The position numbers and the translations under genes were made by a program. This document shows, piece after piece, positions 1-7,449 of a stretch of DNA of 64,000 nt. The notes below the pieces were generated by a model. It did not search any database and was not told where the DNA came from. It saw only the letters and a program-made list of their open reading frames with translations. The stretch comes from JAXMCK01 sp046349395 (GTDB lineage Bacteria; Pseudomonadota; Alphaproteobacteria; Geminicoccales; Geminicoccaceae). Position 1 is the stretch's first letter; the number at the start of each line of letters is the position of its first letter. The stretch covers positions 62,001 through 126,000 of the forward strand of contig JAXMCK010000003.1 in the NCBI GenBank assembly GCA_046349395.1, written 5' to 3'.

Positions 1-1
1 C

Positions 2-577
2 GGCATCCACCTGATCGTCGCTACGCAGCGGCCTTCGGTCGACGTGCTGACCGGTGTGATCAAGGCGAACCTGCCCTCGCGCATCAGCTTCCGCGTCAGC
101 TCCAAGATCGACAGCCGCACGATCCTGGGCGAGCCCGGGGCCGAGCAGCTCCTGGGCCAGGGCGACATGCTCTACCTGATGCCGGGCGACCGGATCAGCC
201 GCATCCATGGTGCGCTGGTCACGGACAGCGAGGTCGAGCATGTCGCACGCCATCTGAAGGCGCAGGGCGAGCCCGACTATGTCGAGGACGTCACCGAGGA
301 CGTCGAGAACGAGCCGCAGGCGGACGGGCCGCTGTTCGAGAACGGTGCCGGCGGCGATGCGCTCTACAATCAGGCGGTGCAGGTCGTGGCGCGCGACGGC
401 AAGGCCTCGACGAGCTACCTGCAGCGCAAGCTGTCGATCGGCTACAACAGTGCGGCGAAACTCATCGAGCGCATGGAACAGGACGGCCTGATCACGCCCG
501 CCGACCATGTCGGGAGGCGGCAGGTCCTGATGGGACGTGGGGGGGTCGACGGGACCGACCCCACTGAGCGATACTGA
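2..577 (+). CDS. ftsK: DNA translocase FtsK, C-terminal part (5' truncated by window)
   Basis: This is the last 191 residues of the septum-located, ATP-driven DNA pump that clears the chromosome terminus and activates XerCD recombination. The reading frame is open from base 2, so the gene starts outside the window; the GTG at 44 is internal. The first visible residues contain LIVATQRPS and the RISFRVSSKIDSRTILG stretch typical of the FtsK/SpoIIIE RecA-like motor, followed by GAEQLLGQGDMLY. After an acidic linker, the last 70 residues form the winged-helix gamma domain that reads KOPS sequences (YLQRKLSIGYNSAAKLIERME). The gene is followed after 32 bases by lolA, the usual neighbour of ftsK in many proteobacteria, which supports both calls. 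Confidence 0.96.
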   Translation, partial: GIHLIVATQRPSVDVLTGVIKANLPSRISFRVSSKIDSRTILGEPGAEQLLGQGDMLYLMPGDRISRIHGALVTDSEVEHVARHLKAQGEPDYVEDVTEDVENEPQADGPLFENGAGGDALYNQAVQVVARDGKASTSYLQRKLSIGYNSAAKLIERMEQDGLITPADHVGRRQVLMGRGGVDGTDPTERY

Positions 578-609
578 GGGGAACCGCTCCCCTCACCGGA
601 TCGCTTTCG

Positions 610-1239
610 ATGATTGCGCGACGCACCCTTCTCGGGTCGCTGTTGACCGTGGCTCTCGCGCCGCGGGCCTTCGCCGCCCTCTCGGCCCGGGACTCCGAGA
701 CCGTTCGCATGGCCGAGAACTACTTCAACGGAATCAGGACTCTGCAGGCGCGCTTCACGCAGGTGGGTCCCGACGGATCGCTGGCCAAGGGCACGCTCTA
801 CGTGGACCGCGGCCGCAACGGCATGCGCTTCGCGTACGACCCGCCGTCCAAGATCGTGCTCGTGGCACCGGGCGACTGGCGCCTGATCTTCTACGACGGC
901 AGCATCGACCAGGTGAACACGATCCCAGTGTCGAAGACCCCACTGGGCTTCATGATGAACGACCAGGTGAGCCTGACGAACGGCCTCACCGTCACCTCGG
1001 TCGACCGTGGTCCGAACGGCGTCGAGATCGGCCTCGTGAGGTCGGACGAGCCCGATCAGGGTGCGATCCGCCTCGGTTTCTCCGATAACCCGTTCGTCTT
1101 GCGGCAATGGGTGGTGATCGACGCGCAGGGGCTGACGACCCGCGTGCTGCTCGATCAGATCCAGACCGGCGTGAAGCTCGACTCGGACCTGTTCGCGTGG
1201 CGGCGGAACCCGCTCCGCGGTGGCCGCTCACGCGACTGA
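610..1239 (+). CDS. lolA: LolA-family outer-membrane lipoprotein carrier protein
   Basis: A 209-residue periplasmic protein of LolA size. LolA carries lipoproteins released by LolCDE across the periplasm to the outer membrane. A signal peptide covers about residues 1-22 and has a twin-arginine-like start (ARRTLLG) with cleavage after AFA. The mature part has LolA hallmarks: NYFNGIRTLQARFTQ near the start, GTLYVDRGRNGMRFAYDPP, a VAPGDWRLIFYD strand and PLGFMM. It starts 32 bases after ftsK. It runs into the MATE gene, whose earliest possible GTG start (1220) overlaps its end. The alphaproteobacterial LolA is divergent from the E. coli protein, so the family is certain but the exact ortholog is inferred partly from position next to ftsK. 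Confidence 0.9.
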   Translation: MIARRTLLGSLLTVALAPRAFAALSARDSETVRMAENYFNGIRTLQARFTQVGPDGSLAKGTLYVDRGRNGMRFAYDPPSKIVLVAPGDWRLIFYDGSIDQVNTIPVSKTPLGFMMNDQVSLTNGLTVTSVDRGPNGVEIGLVRSDEPDQGAIRLGFSDNPFVLRQWVVIDAQGLTTRVLLDQIQTGVKLDSDLFAWRRNPLRGGRSRD

Positions 1240-1258
1240 CGACGACGAGCCCACAGAC

Positions 1259-2641
1259 ATGTCGGTCGCAGTCGGTGGCTGGGCCGGAGAGATCGTGGCG
1301 ACGCTGCGTCTCTCGGCCCCGATGGCGCTGGCCCAACTCGGGCTGATCGCCATCAACACGACCGACGTTCTGCTGCTCGGGTGGCTCGGCGCCGTTCCGC
1401 TCGCCGCCGCGAGCCTGGGGCTGGGCCTCTTCCACGTCTGCCTGCTGTTCGGGATCGGAGTCGTGCAGGCGGCCTCGCCGCTGCTCGCCAGCGCTGCCGG
1501 TGCGCGGCGACCGTTGGAGATCAGGCGGGTGGCACAGCAGTCCCTGTGGCTGGCGCTGGCCGTCGCCTTGCCGCTGATGGCCATCCTCTGGTGGATCCGG
1601 CCGGTGCTCGCGCTCTTGGGGCAGGACGAGAACCTCCTGCCGCATACCGAGCTGTTCACCCGGATCCTGCTGCTGGCGATGCCGGGGGCGCTGGGCTTCG
1701 TGGCACTCCGCTGCTTCACGACGGCCTTCAGCGACACGCGGCCGATCCTCGTCGTCTCCGCGATCGCCATCCCGCTCAACGCCCTGCTCGGCTGGAGCCT
1801 GATCTTCGGGTATGCCGGGCTGCCTGCGCTGGGCGTCGCGGGGGCGGCGCTGGCGTCGGTGCTCACCAACAGCTTCATGTTCGTCGTCATGCTGGTGTGG
1901 AGCACGCGCGGGCGCTATCGGCGCTTCCGTCTCCTGGCGGGCATCCAGCGGCGCGACGGCGCCACGTTCCTCAAGCTGCTGCGGCTCGGCCTGCCGATCG
2001 GCGGTGCGCTGCTGCTGGAGGTCGGCGTGTTCGCGTCCTCGACGCTGCTGGCGGGCATTCTGGGCACCGCGCAGCTGGCGGCGCATCAGGTTACACTTCA
2101 GGTGGCGAGCTTCTTCTTCATGCTGCCGCTGGGTGTCGGCATGGCGGCGACGATCCGGGTCGGGCTGGCGCAGGGGCGGGCCGATCTCGCGGGCGCACGC
2201 CGCGCCGGCTTCGTGGCGCTGGGGCTCGGGGTCGGACTGATGAGCCTCGTCGCCATCGTCTTCTGGACCGGGGCCGAGGCCCTGGTCGGCCTGTTCCTCA
2301 GCGAGACGGGACCGGTCGAGGCGCTGGCCCTGGGCTATGCCGCCACGTTCCTCCACGTGGCGGCCCTGTTCCAGATCGTGGACGGCCTACAGGTGATCGG
2401 CATCTCGGCCCTGCGCGGGCTGCAGGATACCCGCGTGCCGATGCTGCTGGCCGCGATCGGCTACTGGGTGATCGGATTTCCCGCCTGCTACCTGCTCGGC
2501 CTGCACACGAGCCTCGGCGGTGTCGGGATCTGGAGTGGGCTCGCCTTCGGGCTAGCCGCGGTGGGCGTGACGATGGCGGTCCGGTTCGACCGGATGACGC
2601 GACCTTCCGCAGCGCTGGCCGCGGTACCCGCCGGCCTCTGA
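1259..2641 (+). CDS. MATE family efflux transporter
   Basis: A 460-residue polytopic inner-membrane protein of the multi-antimicrobial extrusion (NorM/DinF-like) family, which exports cationic drugs or metabolites in exchange for Na+ or H+. The sequence starts with the family-typical LRLSAPMALAQLGLIAINTTD and shows about 12 hydrophobic segments in two homologous halves, the second beginning near residue 235 (LLRLGLPIGGALLLEVGVF). The motif PLGVGMAATIRVG in the second half is typical of MATE proteins. I chose the ATG at 1259. A GTG at 1220 would add 13 residues and overlap lolA by 20 bases. No Shine-Dalgarno is convincing for either. The substrate cannot be read from the sequence. Confidence 0.93.
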   Translation: MSVAVGGWAGEIVATLRLSAPMALAQLGLIAINTTDVLLLGWLGAVPLAAASLGLGLFHVCLLFGIGVVQAASPLLASAAGARRPLEIRRVAQQSLWLALAVALPLMAILWWIRPVLALLGQDENLLPHTELFTRILLLAMPGALGFVALRCFTTAFSDTRPILVVSAIAIPLNALLGWSLIFGYAGLPALGVAGAALASVLTNSFMFVVMLVWSTRGRYRRFRLLAGIQRRDGATFLKLLRLGLPIGGALLLEVGVFASSTLLAGILGTAQLAAHQVTLQVASFFFMLPLGVGMAATIRVGLAQGRADLAGARRAGFVALGLGVGLMSLVAIVFWTGAEALVGLFLSETGPVEALALGYAATFLHVAALFQIVDGLQVIGISALRGLQDTRVPMLLAAIGYWVIGFPACYLLGLHTSLGGVGIWSGLAFGLAAVGVTMAVRFDRMTRPSAALAAVPAGL

Positions 2642-2715
2642 GGAGCGACCCTGCTGCGGTAGGCGCTTCGAGGAGGCTGAACTATAGAGTGCCTTCGGCA
2701 CGCGAGGATCGGACA

Positions 2716-5700
2716 ATGCAGGCGAAGTGGCAGTTCTGGATCGACCGTGGGGGTACCTTCACGGACATCGTCGCCCGTACGCCCGATGGCGAGATCCGGA
2801 TCCACAAGCTCCTGTCCGAGAACCCCGAGCAGTACCGCGACGCGGCACTCCAGGGCATCCGCGAGCTTCTGGGCCTCGGCCGCGACGCCACCCTGCCCGA
2901 CGAGGCGATCGAAGCGGTGAAGATGGGCACGACCGTGGCCACCAATGCGCTCCTGGAGCGCAAGGGGGCCGGCACCGTGCTCGCCATCACGCAGGGGCTC
3001 GGCGACCAGCTGCGCATCGGCTATCAGGCCCGGCCCGATATCTTCGCCCGGCACATCGTCCTGCCGGAACAGCTCTACGCCGACGTGATCGAGGTCAATG
3101 AGCGGGTGCGGGTCGACGGGACCGTGCTGGTCCCGCTCGACGCCGAGCATGCACGCACGTCGCTGGCTGCCGCCTTTGCCCGCGGCTTCCGCAGCGTCGC
3201 GATCGTATTGATGCACGGCTACCGTTACCGCGAGCACGAGGCCACTTTGGCCGAGATCGCGCGCGATGTGGGCTTCACCCAGGTCTCGGTGAGCCACGAG
3301 GTCTCGCCGCTGCTGAAGATCGTCGGGCGTGGCGACACGACGGTGGTCGACGCGTACCTGTCGCCGATCCTGCGCGCCTATGTGGACCGCGTGGCCGGTG
3401 AGACGGGCCGCACCCGGCTCATGTTCATGCAGTCCAATGGCGGTCTCGTCGACGCGCACCGCTTCCGCGGCAAGGACGCCATCCTGTCGGGCCCGGCCGG
3501 CGGTATCGTAGGTGCGGTGAAGACGGCCGCCGTCGCCGGCTTCGACCGGATCATCGGCTTCGACATGGGCGGCACCTCGACGGATGTCAGCCACTATGCC
3601 GGCGCTTACGAGCGGGCGTTCGAGACCGAGGTGGCGGGTGTCCGGATGCGGGCGCCGATGATGAAGATCCACACCGTGGCCGCGGGCGGCGGATCGATCA
3701 TCCACTTCGACGGCGGCAAGTTCCGGGTCGGGCCGGACAGTGCCGGTGCCAATCCCGGGCCGGCCTGCTACTGCCGTGGCGGGCCGCTGGCGGTGACGGA
3801 CGCCAACGTCATGGTCGGCAAGCTGCTGCCCGAATACTTCCCGAAGGTGTTCGGGCCCAATGCCGATCAGGCGCTCGATTCCTCGATCGTGCACCACAAG
3901 TTCGCCGACCTCGCCGACGAGGTCGAGCGGGCGACGGGTGTCCGGCGGACGCCCGAAGAGCTGGCGCATGGCTGCCTCGCTATCGCCGACGACAACATGG
4001 CGAACGCGATCAAGGAGATCTCGATCCAGCGCGGGATCGACGTCACGCACTACACGCTCGTCTGCTTCGGCGGTGCGGGTGGTCAGCATGCCTGCCGGGT
4101 GGCGGATCTCTTGGGCATCCGGCGGATCATGATCCACCCCTATGCCTCGGTGCTCTCGGCCTACGGTATCGGGCTCGCGGATGTGCGCGCCATCGCCCAG
4201 GCCTCGATCGAGCGGCCGCTGGACGAGGCCGTGCTGCCCGAGCTTGCCGCTGCCGTCGCGCGGGAGAGCGAGGTCGTGCGGGCCGAGATCGCCACTCAGG
4301 ACGTGCCGCCGGAGCGGATCACGACCGAGGCGCGGGTGCATGTCCGCTACGCCGGGACGGATACCGCGCTGGAAGTGGCCTACGGCGATCTGGCCGCCAT
4401 GCGCGCCGAGTTCGAGGCGCAGCACCGGGCCCGATATGGCTTCATCGTCGACGGACGGGGGCTCGTCGCCGAGACAGTGACGGCCGAGGGCATCGGGGCG
4501 ATGGAGGAGATCGCCGAGGCGGAGCTGCCGACGAGCGACGAGCCGCTGATGCCGGTGCAGATGATCCGCCTCTTCACAAGCCGGGCGCCGCACCAGCCGA
4601 TGGAGCAGTTCATTGCCGGCATCTATCTGCGCGAGGGCGTGAGGCCCGGCATGCGGGTGAGCGGGCCGGCGCTGGTCTGCGGCGCCACGACGACGGTCGT
4701 TGTCGAGCCCGGCTGGGGCCTGCAGGCGACGCCCCGCGACCACCTCGTGCTGGAGCGGATCGAACCGCTGCCCAGGACGGCGGCGATCGGCACCGACTGC
4801 GATCCGGTGCTGCTCGAGATCTTCAACAATCTCTTCATGACCATCGCCGAGCAGATGGGGGTAACGCTCCAGAACACCGCCTACTCGGTGAACGTGAAGG
4901 AGCGGCTCGACTTCTCCTGTGCGGTCTTCGACCCGCATGGAGCGCTCATCGCCAACGCCCCGCACATGCCGGTGCATCTGGGCTCGATGGGCGAATCGGT
5001 CCGCACCATCCTGCGCCTGCGCGGGCAGGAGATGCGGCCGGGCGACGTCTACGCGCTGAACAACCCCTACAATGGCGGCACGCACCTGCCGGACGTGACC
5101 GCTGTGATGCCGGTCTACGACCGCCAGGGCGAGCTGCTCTTCTTCACCGCCAGCCGGGCGCACCACGCCGACATCGGCGGGATCACGCCGAGCTCGATGC
5201 CGCCGGACAGCACGCATATCGGCCAGGAGGGCGTGCTGTTCGACAATTTCCACCTCGTCGACCGGGGGCGGCTGCGCGAGGCCGAGCTTCTGGAGCTCTT
5301 GGGCTCAGGCGAGTATCCGGCGCGCAACCCGACGCAGAACGTGGCCGACCTGCAGGCGCAGATCGCCGCCTGCCAGCGCGGGGCCAACGAGCTGGCGCGG
5401 ATGGTCGAGCAGTTCGGGCTCGCCACGGTGCGGGCCTACATGCGGCACGTGCTGGACAATGCCGAGGAGAGCGTGCGGCGCGTGCTCGACGTGCTCACCG
5501 ACGGCGAGTTCACCTACCCGCACGACCTGGGGCCGGTCGTGAAGGTCAAGATCGGCATCGACAAGCAGGCGCGCCGGGCGCGGATCGACTTCACCGGAAC
5601 CAGCCCGCAGCAGCCCTGGAACTTCAACGCGCCGGCCGCGGTGACCAAGGCCGCCGTGCTCTACGTCTTTCGCACCCTGGTCGACGCGGACATCCCGATG

Positions 5701-6330
5701 AACGAGGGCTGCATGCGGCCGCTCGACCTCGTCCTCCCCGAGGGCTCGCTGGTGAACTGCCGGCATCCGGCGGCGGTCTGTGCGGGCAATGTCGAGACGA
5801 GCCAGTGGGTGACGGACACGCTCTACGGCGCACTCGGCGTGCTGGCGGCGGCCCAGGGGACGATGAACAACTTCACCTTCGGCAATGCCCGCCACCAGTA
5901 TTACGAGACGATCTGCGGCGGCTCGGGGGCCGGGCCCGACTTCGCCGGCACCTCGGCCGTGCACACCCACATGACCAACACCCGCCTCACCGATCCCGAG
6001 GTGCTGGAGCTGCGCTATCCCGTGCTCCTGGAGAGCCACCGCATCCGCCGCGGCACCGGCGGCAAGGGCCGGCACCATGGCGGCGACGGGACCGAGCGCC
6101 GGGTGCGCTTCCTGGAGCCGATGAGCGCTGCCCTGCTCTCCAACCATCGCAAGGTGCCGCCCTTCGGCCTCCACGGCGGCGAGCCCGGTGCCGTGGGCGA
6201 GCAGTGGGTCGAGCGCACCGACGGCAGCTTCGAGCCGCAGGAGGGCCGCTTCAGGGCCGAGATCGGCGCCGGCGACGTGATCGTCATCCGCACGCCTGCC
6301 GGCGGCGGATACGGGCCGGCGGGTGCGTAG
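2716..6330 (+). CDS. 5-oxoprolinase, ATP-hydrolysing (fused HyuA/HyuB)
   Basis: A 1204-residue protein, the length of eukaryote-like and bacterial single-chain 5-oxoprolinases, which open 5-oxo-L-proline to glutamate using ATP (EC 3.5.2.9). The HyuA-like half covers about residues 1-690, with the phosphate-binding signatures DRGGTFTD (residues 8-15) and FDMGGTSTDV (about 282). The HyuB-like half starts at DPVLLEIFNNLFMTIAEQMG (about 695), contains ALNNPYNGGTHLPDVT and ends in the glycine-rich TPAGGGYG. The ATG at 2716 is preceded by GAGG at a reasonable distance, and the first residues match family N-termini. The open frame extends far upstream through the MATE gene, but that part is a shadow. 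Related fused hydantoinases (N-methylhydantoinase) cannot be fully excluded. Confidence 0.92.
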   Translation: MQAKWQFWIDRGGTFTDIVARTPDGEIRIHKLLSENPEQYRDAALQGIRELLGLGRDATLPDEAIEAVKMGTTVATNALLERKGAGTVLAITQGLGDQLRIGYQARPDIFARHIVLPEQLYADVIEVNERVRVDGTVLVPLDAEHARTSLAAAFARGFRSVAIVLMHGYRYREHEATLAEIARDVGFTQVSVSHEVSPLLKIVGRGDTTVVDAYLSPILRAYVDRVAGETGRTRLMFMQSNGGLVDAHRFRGKDAILSGPAGGIVGAVKTAAVAGFDRIIGFDMGGTSTDVSHYAGAYERAFETEVAGVRMRAPMMKIHTVAAGGGSIIHFDGGKFRVGPDSAGANPGPACYCRGGPLAVTDANVMVGKLLPEYFPKVFGPNADQALDSSIVHHKFADLADEVERATGVRRTPEELAHGCLAIADDNMANAIKEISIQRGIDVTHYTLVCFGGAGGQHACRVADLLGIRRIMIHPYASVLSAYGIGLADVRAIAQASIERPLDEAVLPELAAAVARESEVVRAEIATQDVPPERITTEARVHVRYAGTDTALEVAYGDLAAMRAEFEAQHRARYGFIVDGRGLVAETVTAEGIGAMEEIAEAELPTSDEPLMPVQMIRLFTSRAPHQPMEQFIAGIYLREGVRPGMRVSGPALVCGATTTVVVEPGWGLQATPRDHLVLERIEPLPRTAAIGTDCDPVLLEIFNNLFMTIAEQMGVTLQNTAYSVNVKERLDFSCAVFDPHGALIANAPHMPVHLGSMGESVRTILRLRGQEMRPGDVYALNNPYNGGTHLPDVTAVMPVYDRQGELLFFTASRAHHADIGGITPSSMPPDSTHIGQEGVLFDNFHLVDRGRLREAELLELLGSGEYPARNPTQNVADLQAQIAACQRGANELARMVEQFGLATVRAYMRHVLDNAEESVRRVLDVLTDGEFTYPHDLGPVVKVKIGIDKQARRARIDFTGTSPQQPWNFNAPAAVTKAAVLYVFRTLVDADIPMNEGCMRPLDLVLPEGSLVNCRHPAAVCAGNVETSQWVTDTLYGALGVLAAAQGTMNNFTFGNARHQYYETICGGSGAGPDFAGTSAVHTHMTNTRLTDPEVLELRYPVLLESHRIRRGTGGKGRHHGGDGTERRVRFLEPMSAALLSNHRKVPPFGLHGGEPGAVGEQWVERTDGSFEPQEGRFRAEIGAGDVIVIRTPAGGGYGPAGA

Positions 6331-6859
6331 CGAGGCGGATATCGACGCCTTCCTGGCGCGGGAGAACGCTCAGGAGCAGCGGTTCGAGCTGATCGAGGGA
6401 GCCGTCCGCGCCCGGACCGGCGGCACTGCCAATCAGGACCTGATCGGCGTCAATGTGGCTGCGGCTCTCGGGAACAGACTGGCCGGAAGTCGGTACCGGG
6501 TTCACGGCTCGAACCTGAAGGTCCGCTCGCCCTCGGGTGCGGTGATGTACCCCTATGCTTTCGTCCGCTGCGGGCCGATGAACGGCGCTGCGACCGTGGT
6601 CGACGATCCTATGGTGGTTGTCGAGGTCGCGCCACTCGCGGCGGAGCAGAAGCGCTGGGCCTATCAGGCCATTCCGTCGCTGCGGGCGATCCTGGTCATA
6701 AGCGCCGACCGGGCGGCTGCAGAGTTGTTCACGCCGGAACCGGACGGCTCCTGGCGGTCACGATTGCACGAGGGGATGGACGCGGTCGTTGCGACGGGCG
6801 TGCTCGATCTCGAGCTGCCGCTGTCGGAATTCTATGGAGGCGCTGACCTCGCCGCCTGA
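6323..6859 (+). CDS. Uma2 family (DUF820) endonuclease-fold protein, probably catalytically impaired
   Basis: A 178-residue protein with the Uma2/DUF820 layout, a PD-(D/E)XK nuclease fold of unknown role that is expanded in cyanobacteria and some proteobacteria. It has FELIEGAVRARTGGT (residues 21-35), a YRVHGSNLKVR strand, a VVVEV strand (98-102), and an IPSLRAILVI strand with SxD after it. In active members a YPD motif supplies the catalytic Asp; here the equivalent is YPY (76-78), and the region after EV is shortened. It begins with GTG inside the last 8 bases of the oxoprolinase gene, so it is likely translated by coupling. It may be a decayed or non-catalytic member. Confidence 0.75.
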   Translation: MRSEADIDAFLARENAQEQRFELIEGAVRARTGGTANQDLIGVNVAAALGNRLAGSRYRVHGSNLKVRSPSGAVMYPYAFVRCGPMNGAATVVDDPMVVVEVAPLAAEQKRWAYQAIPSLRAILVISADRAAAELFTPEPDGSWRSRLHEGMDAVVATGVLDLELPLSEFYGGADLAA

Positions 6860-6865
6860 AAAGAG

Positions 6866-6897
6866 GAAGGGCCCTCCGGCGTACCGGAAGGCCCTTC
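6866..6897 (-). terminator. Rho-independent-like terminator downstream of the cold-shock gene
   Basis: Two 14-base arms (6866-6879 and 6884-6897) pair with a single mismatch around a four-base loop. On the minus strand the hairpin is followed by CTCTTTTC. This suits transcription of the cold-shock gene ending at 6923. A second perfect palindrome, CGAGCGCTAGCGCTCG at 6904-6919, lies between the stop codon and this hairpin. Confidence 0.7.
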
Positions 6898-6922
6898 TCC
6901 AGCCGAGCGCTAGCGCTCGATC

Positions 6923-7135
6923 TTAGCCGGCGAGCTGCAGGTTCTCGGCCGAGCTCTTGCCGTTCTTGCCACGGACCAGCTCGTACTTGACCTTCTGCCC
7001 CTCATTCAGACCGTCGAGCCCCGCCCGCTCGACAGCGGAAATGTGCACGAACGCGTCCGGACCACCGTTGTCGGGCTGGATGAAACCGTAGCCCTTGGTG
7101 GCGTTGAACCACTTCACCGTACCAGTCGTCTGCAA
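6923..7135 (-). CDS. Cold-shock protein, CspA family
   Basis: A 70-residue single cold-shock domain, an OB-fold RNA chaperone that melts mRNA structure. It carries both nucleic-acid-binding motifs, KGYGFIQ (RNP1-like) and DAFVHISAV (RNP2-like), after the typical TGTVKWFNATKG start. The reading frame is open far upstream, but homologous N-termini begin right at QTTGTVKW. The TTG at 7135 has a GAGG Shine-Dalgarno six bases before it, whereas the GTG four codons upstream has none, so I chose TTG. It is monocistronic, convergent with the Uma2-like gene and divergent from recQ. Confidence 0.93.
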   Translation of the reverse strand: MQTTGTVKWFNATKGYGFIQPDNGGPDAFVHISAVERAGLDGLNEGQKVKYELVRGKNGKSSAENLQLAG

Positions 7136-7449
7136 ACCAAACCTCACGAAGATGTAGTGACGCCGCGCAACGTGCGCGTCGCCAGGCGGTCTCGTCGTCG
7201 TTCCTGATGGGAAGCCGTCGCGTGACGGCGCAGGTGCGGGCGGGACACTACCCACCCAACACATGGACCATACCGGCGCGGGGCGCAACCCCTGCAATCC
7301 GGCTTTCTCCGGGCGCTGCGGCCGCACGCCCGCTGTGCTAGTGCTGTCGGCGACCGGAGGAGAGACGACTTGCCCAAGCCAGCCGCCGGGCCGGAGCGCT
7401 CCTGAGCGCCGCCCTTCCGCTGCGCACGGCCGCCCGCGACCCGCACGAG
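7136..7449. other. Divergent cold-shock/recQ intergenic region with a short leader ORF
   Basis: This 314-base gap holds the cold-shock gene's 5' leader on one side and the recQ upstream region on the other. On the plus strand a strong Shine-Dalgarno (GGAGGAGAG, from about 7356) precedes TTG at 7370, which opens an 11-codon frame ending at TGA 7403-7405. The recQ frame is open from 7342 and reads like coding sequence from about 7402 onward, so the annotated GTG at 7450 is probably not the true N-terminus. Confidence 0.6.

Noticed and set aside
1381..2715. In-frame upstream extension of the oxoprolinase frame
   Set aside because: It is the shadow of the MATE gene, Arg/Ala/Gly-rich, and oxoprolinase homology begins only at the 2716 ATG.
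2488..5253. 921-codon minus-strand open frame opposite the oxoprolinase
   Set aside because: His/Arg/Asp-rich low-complexity translation typical of the antisense frame of a high-GC gene.
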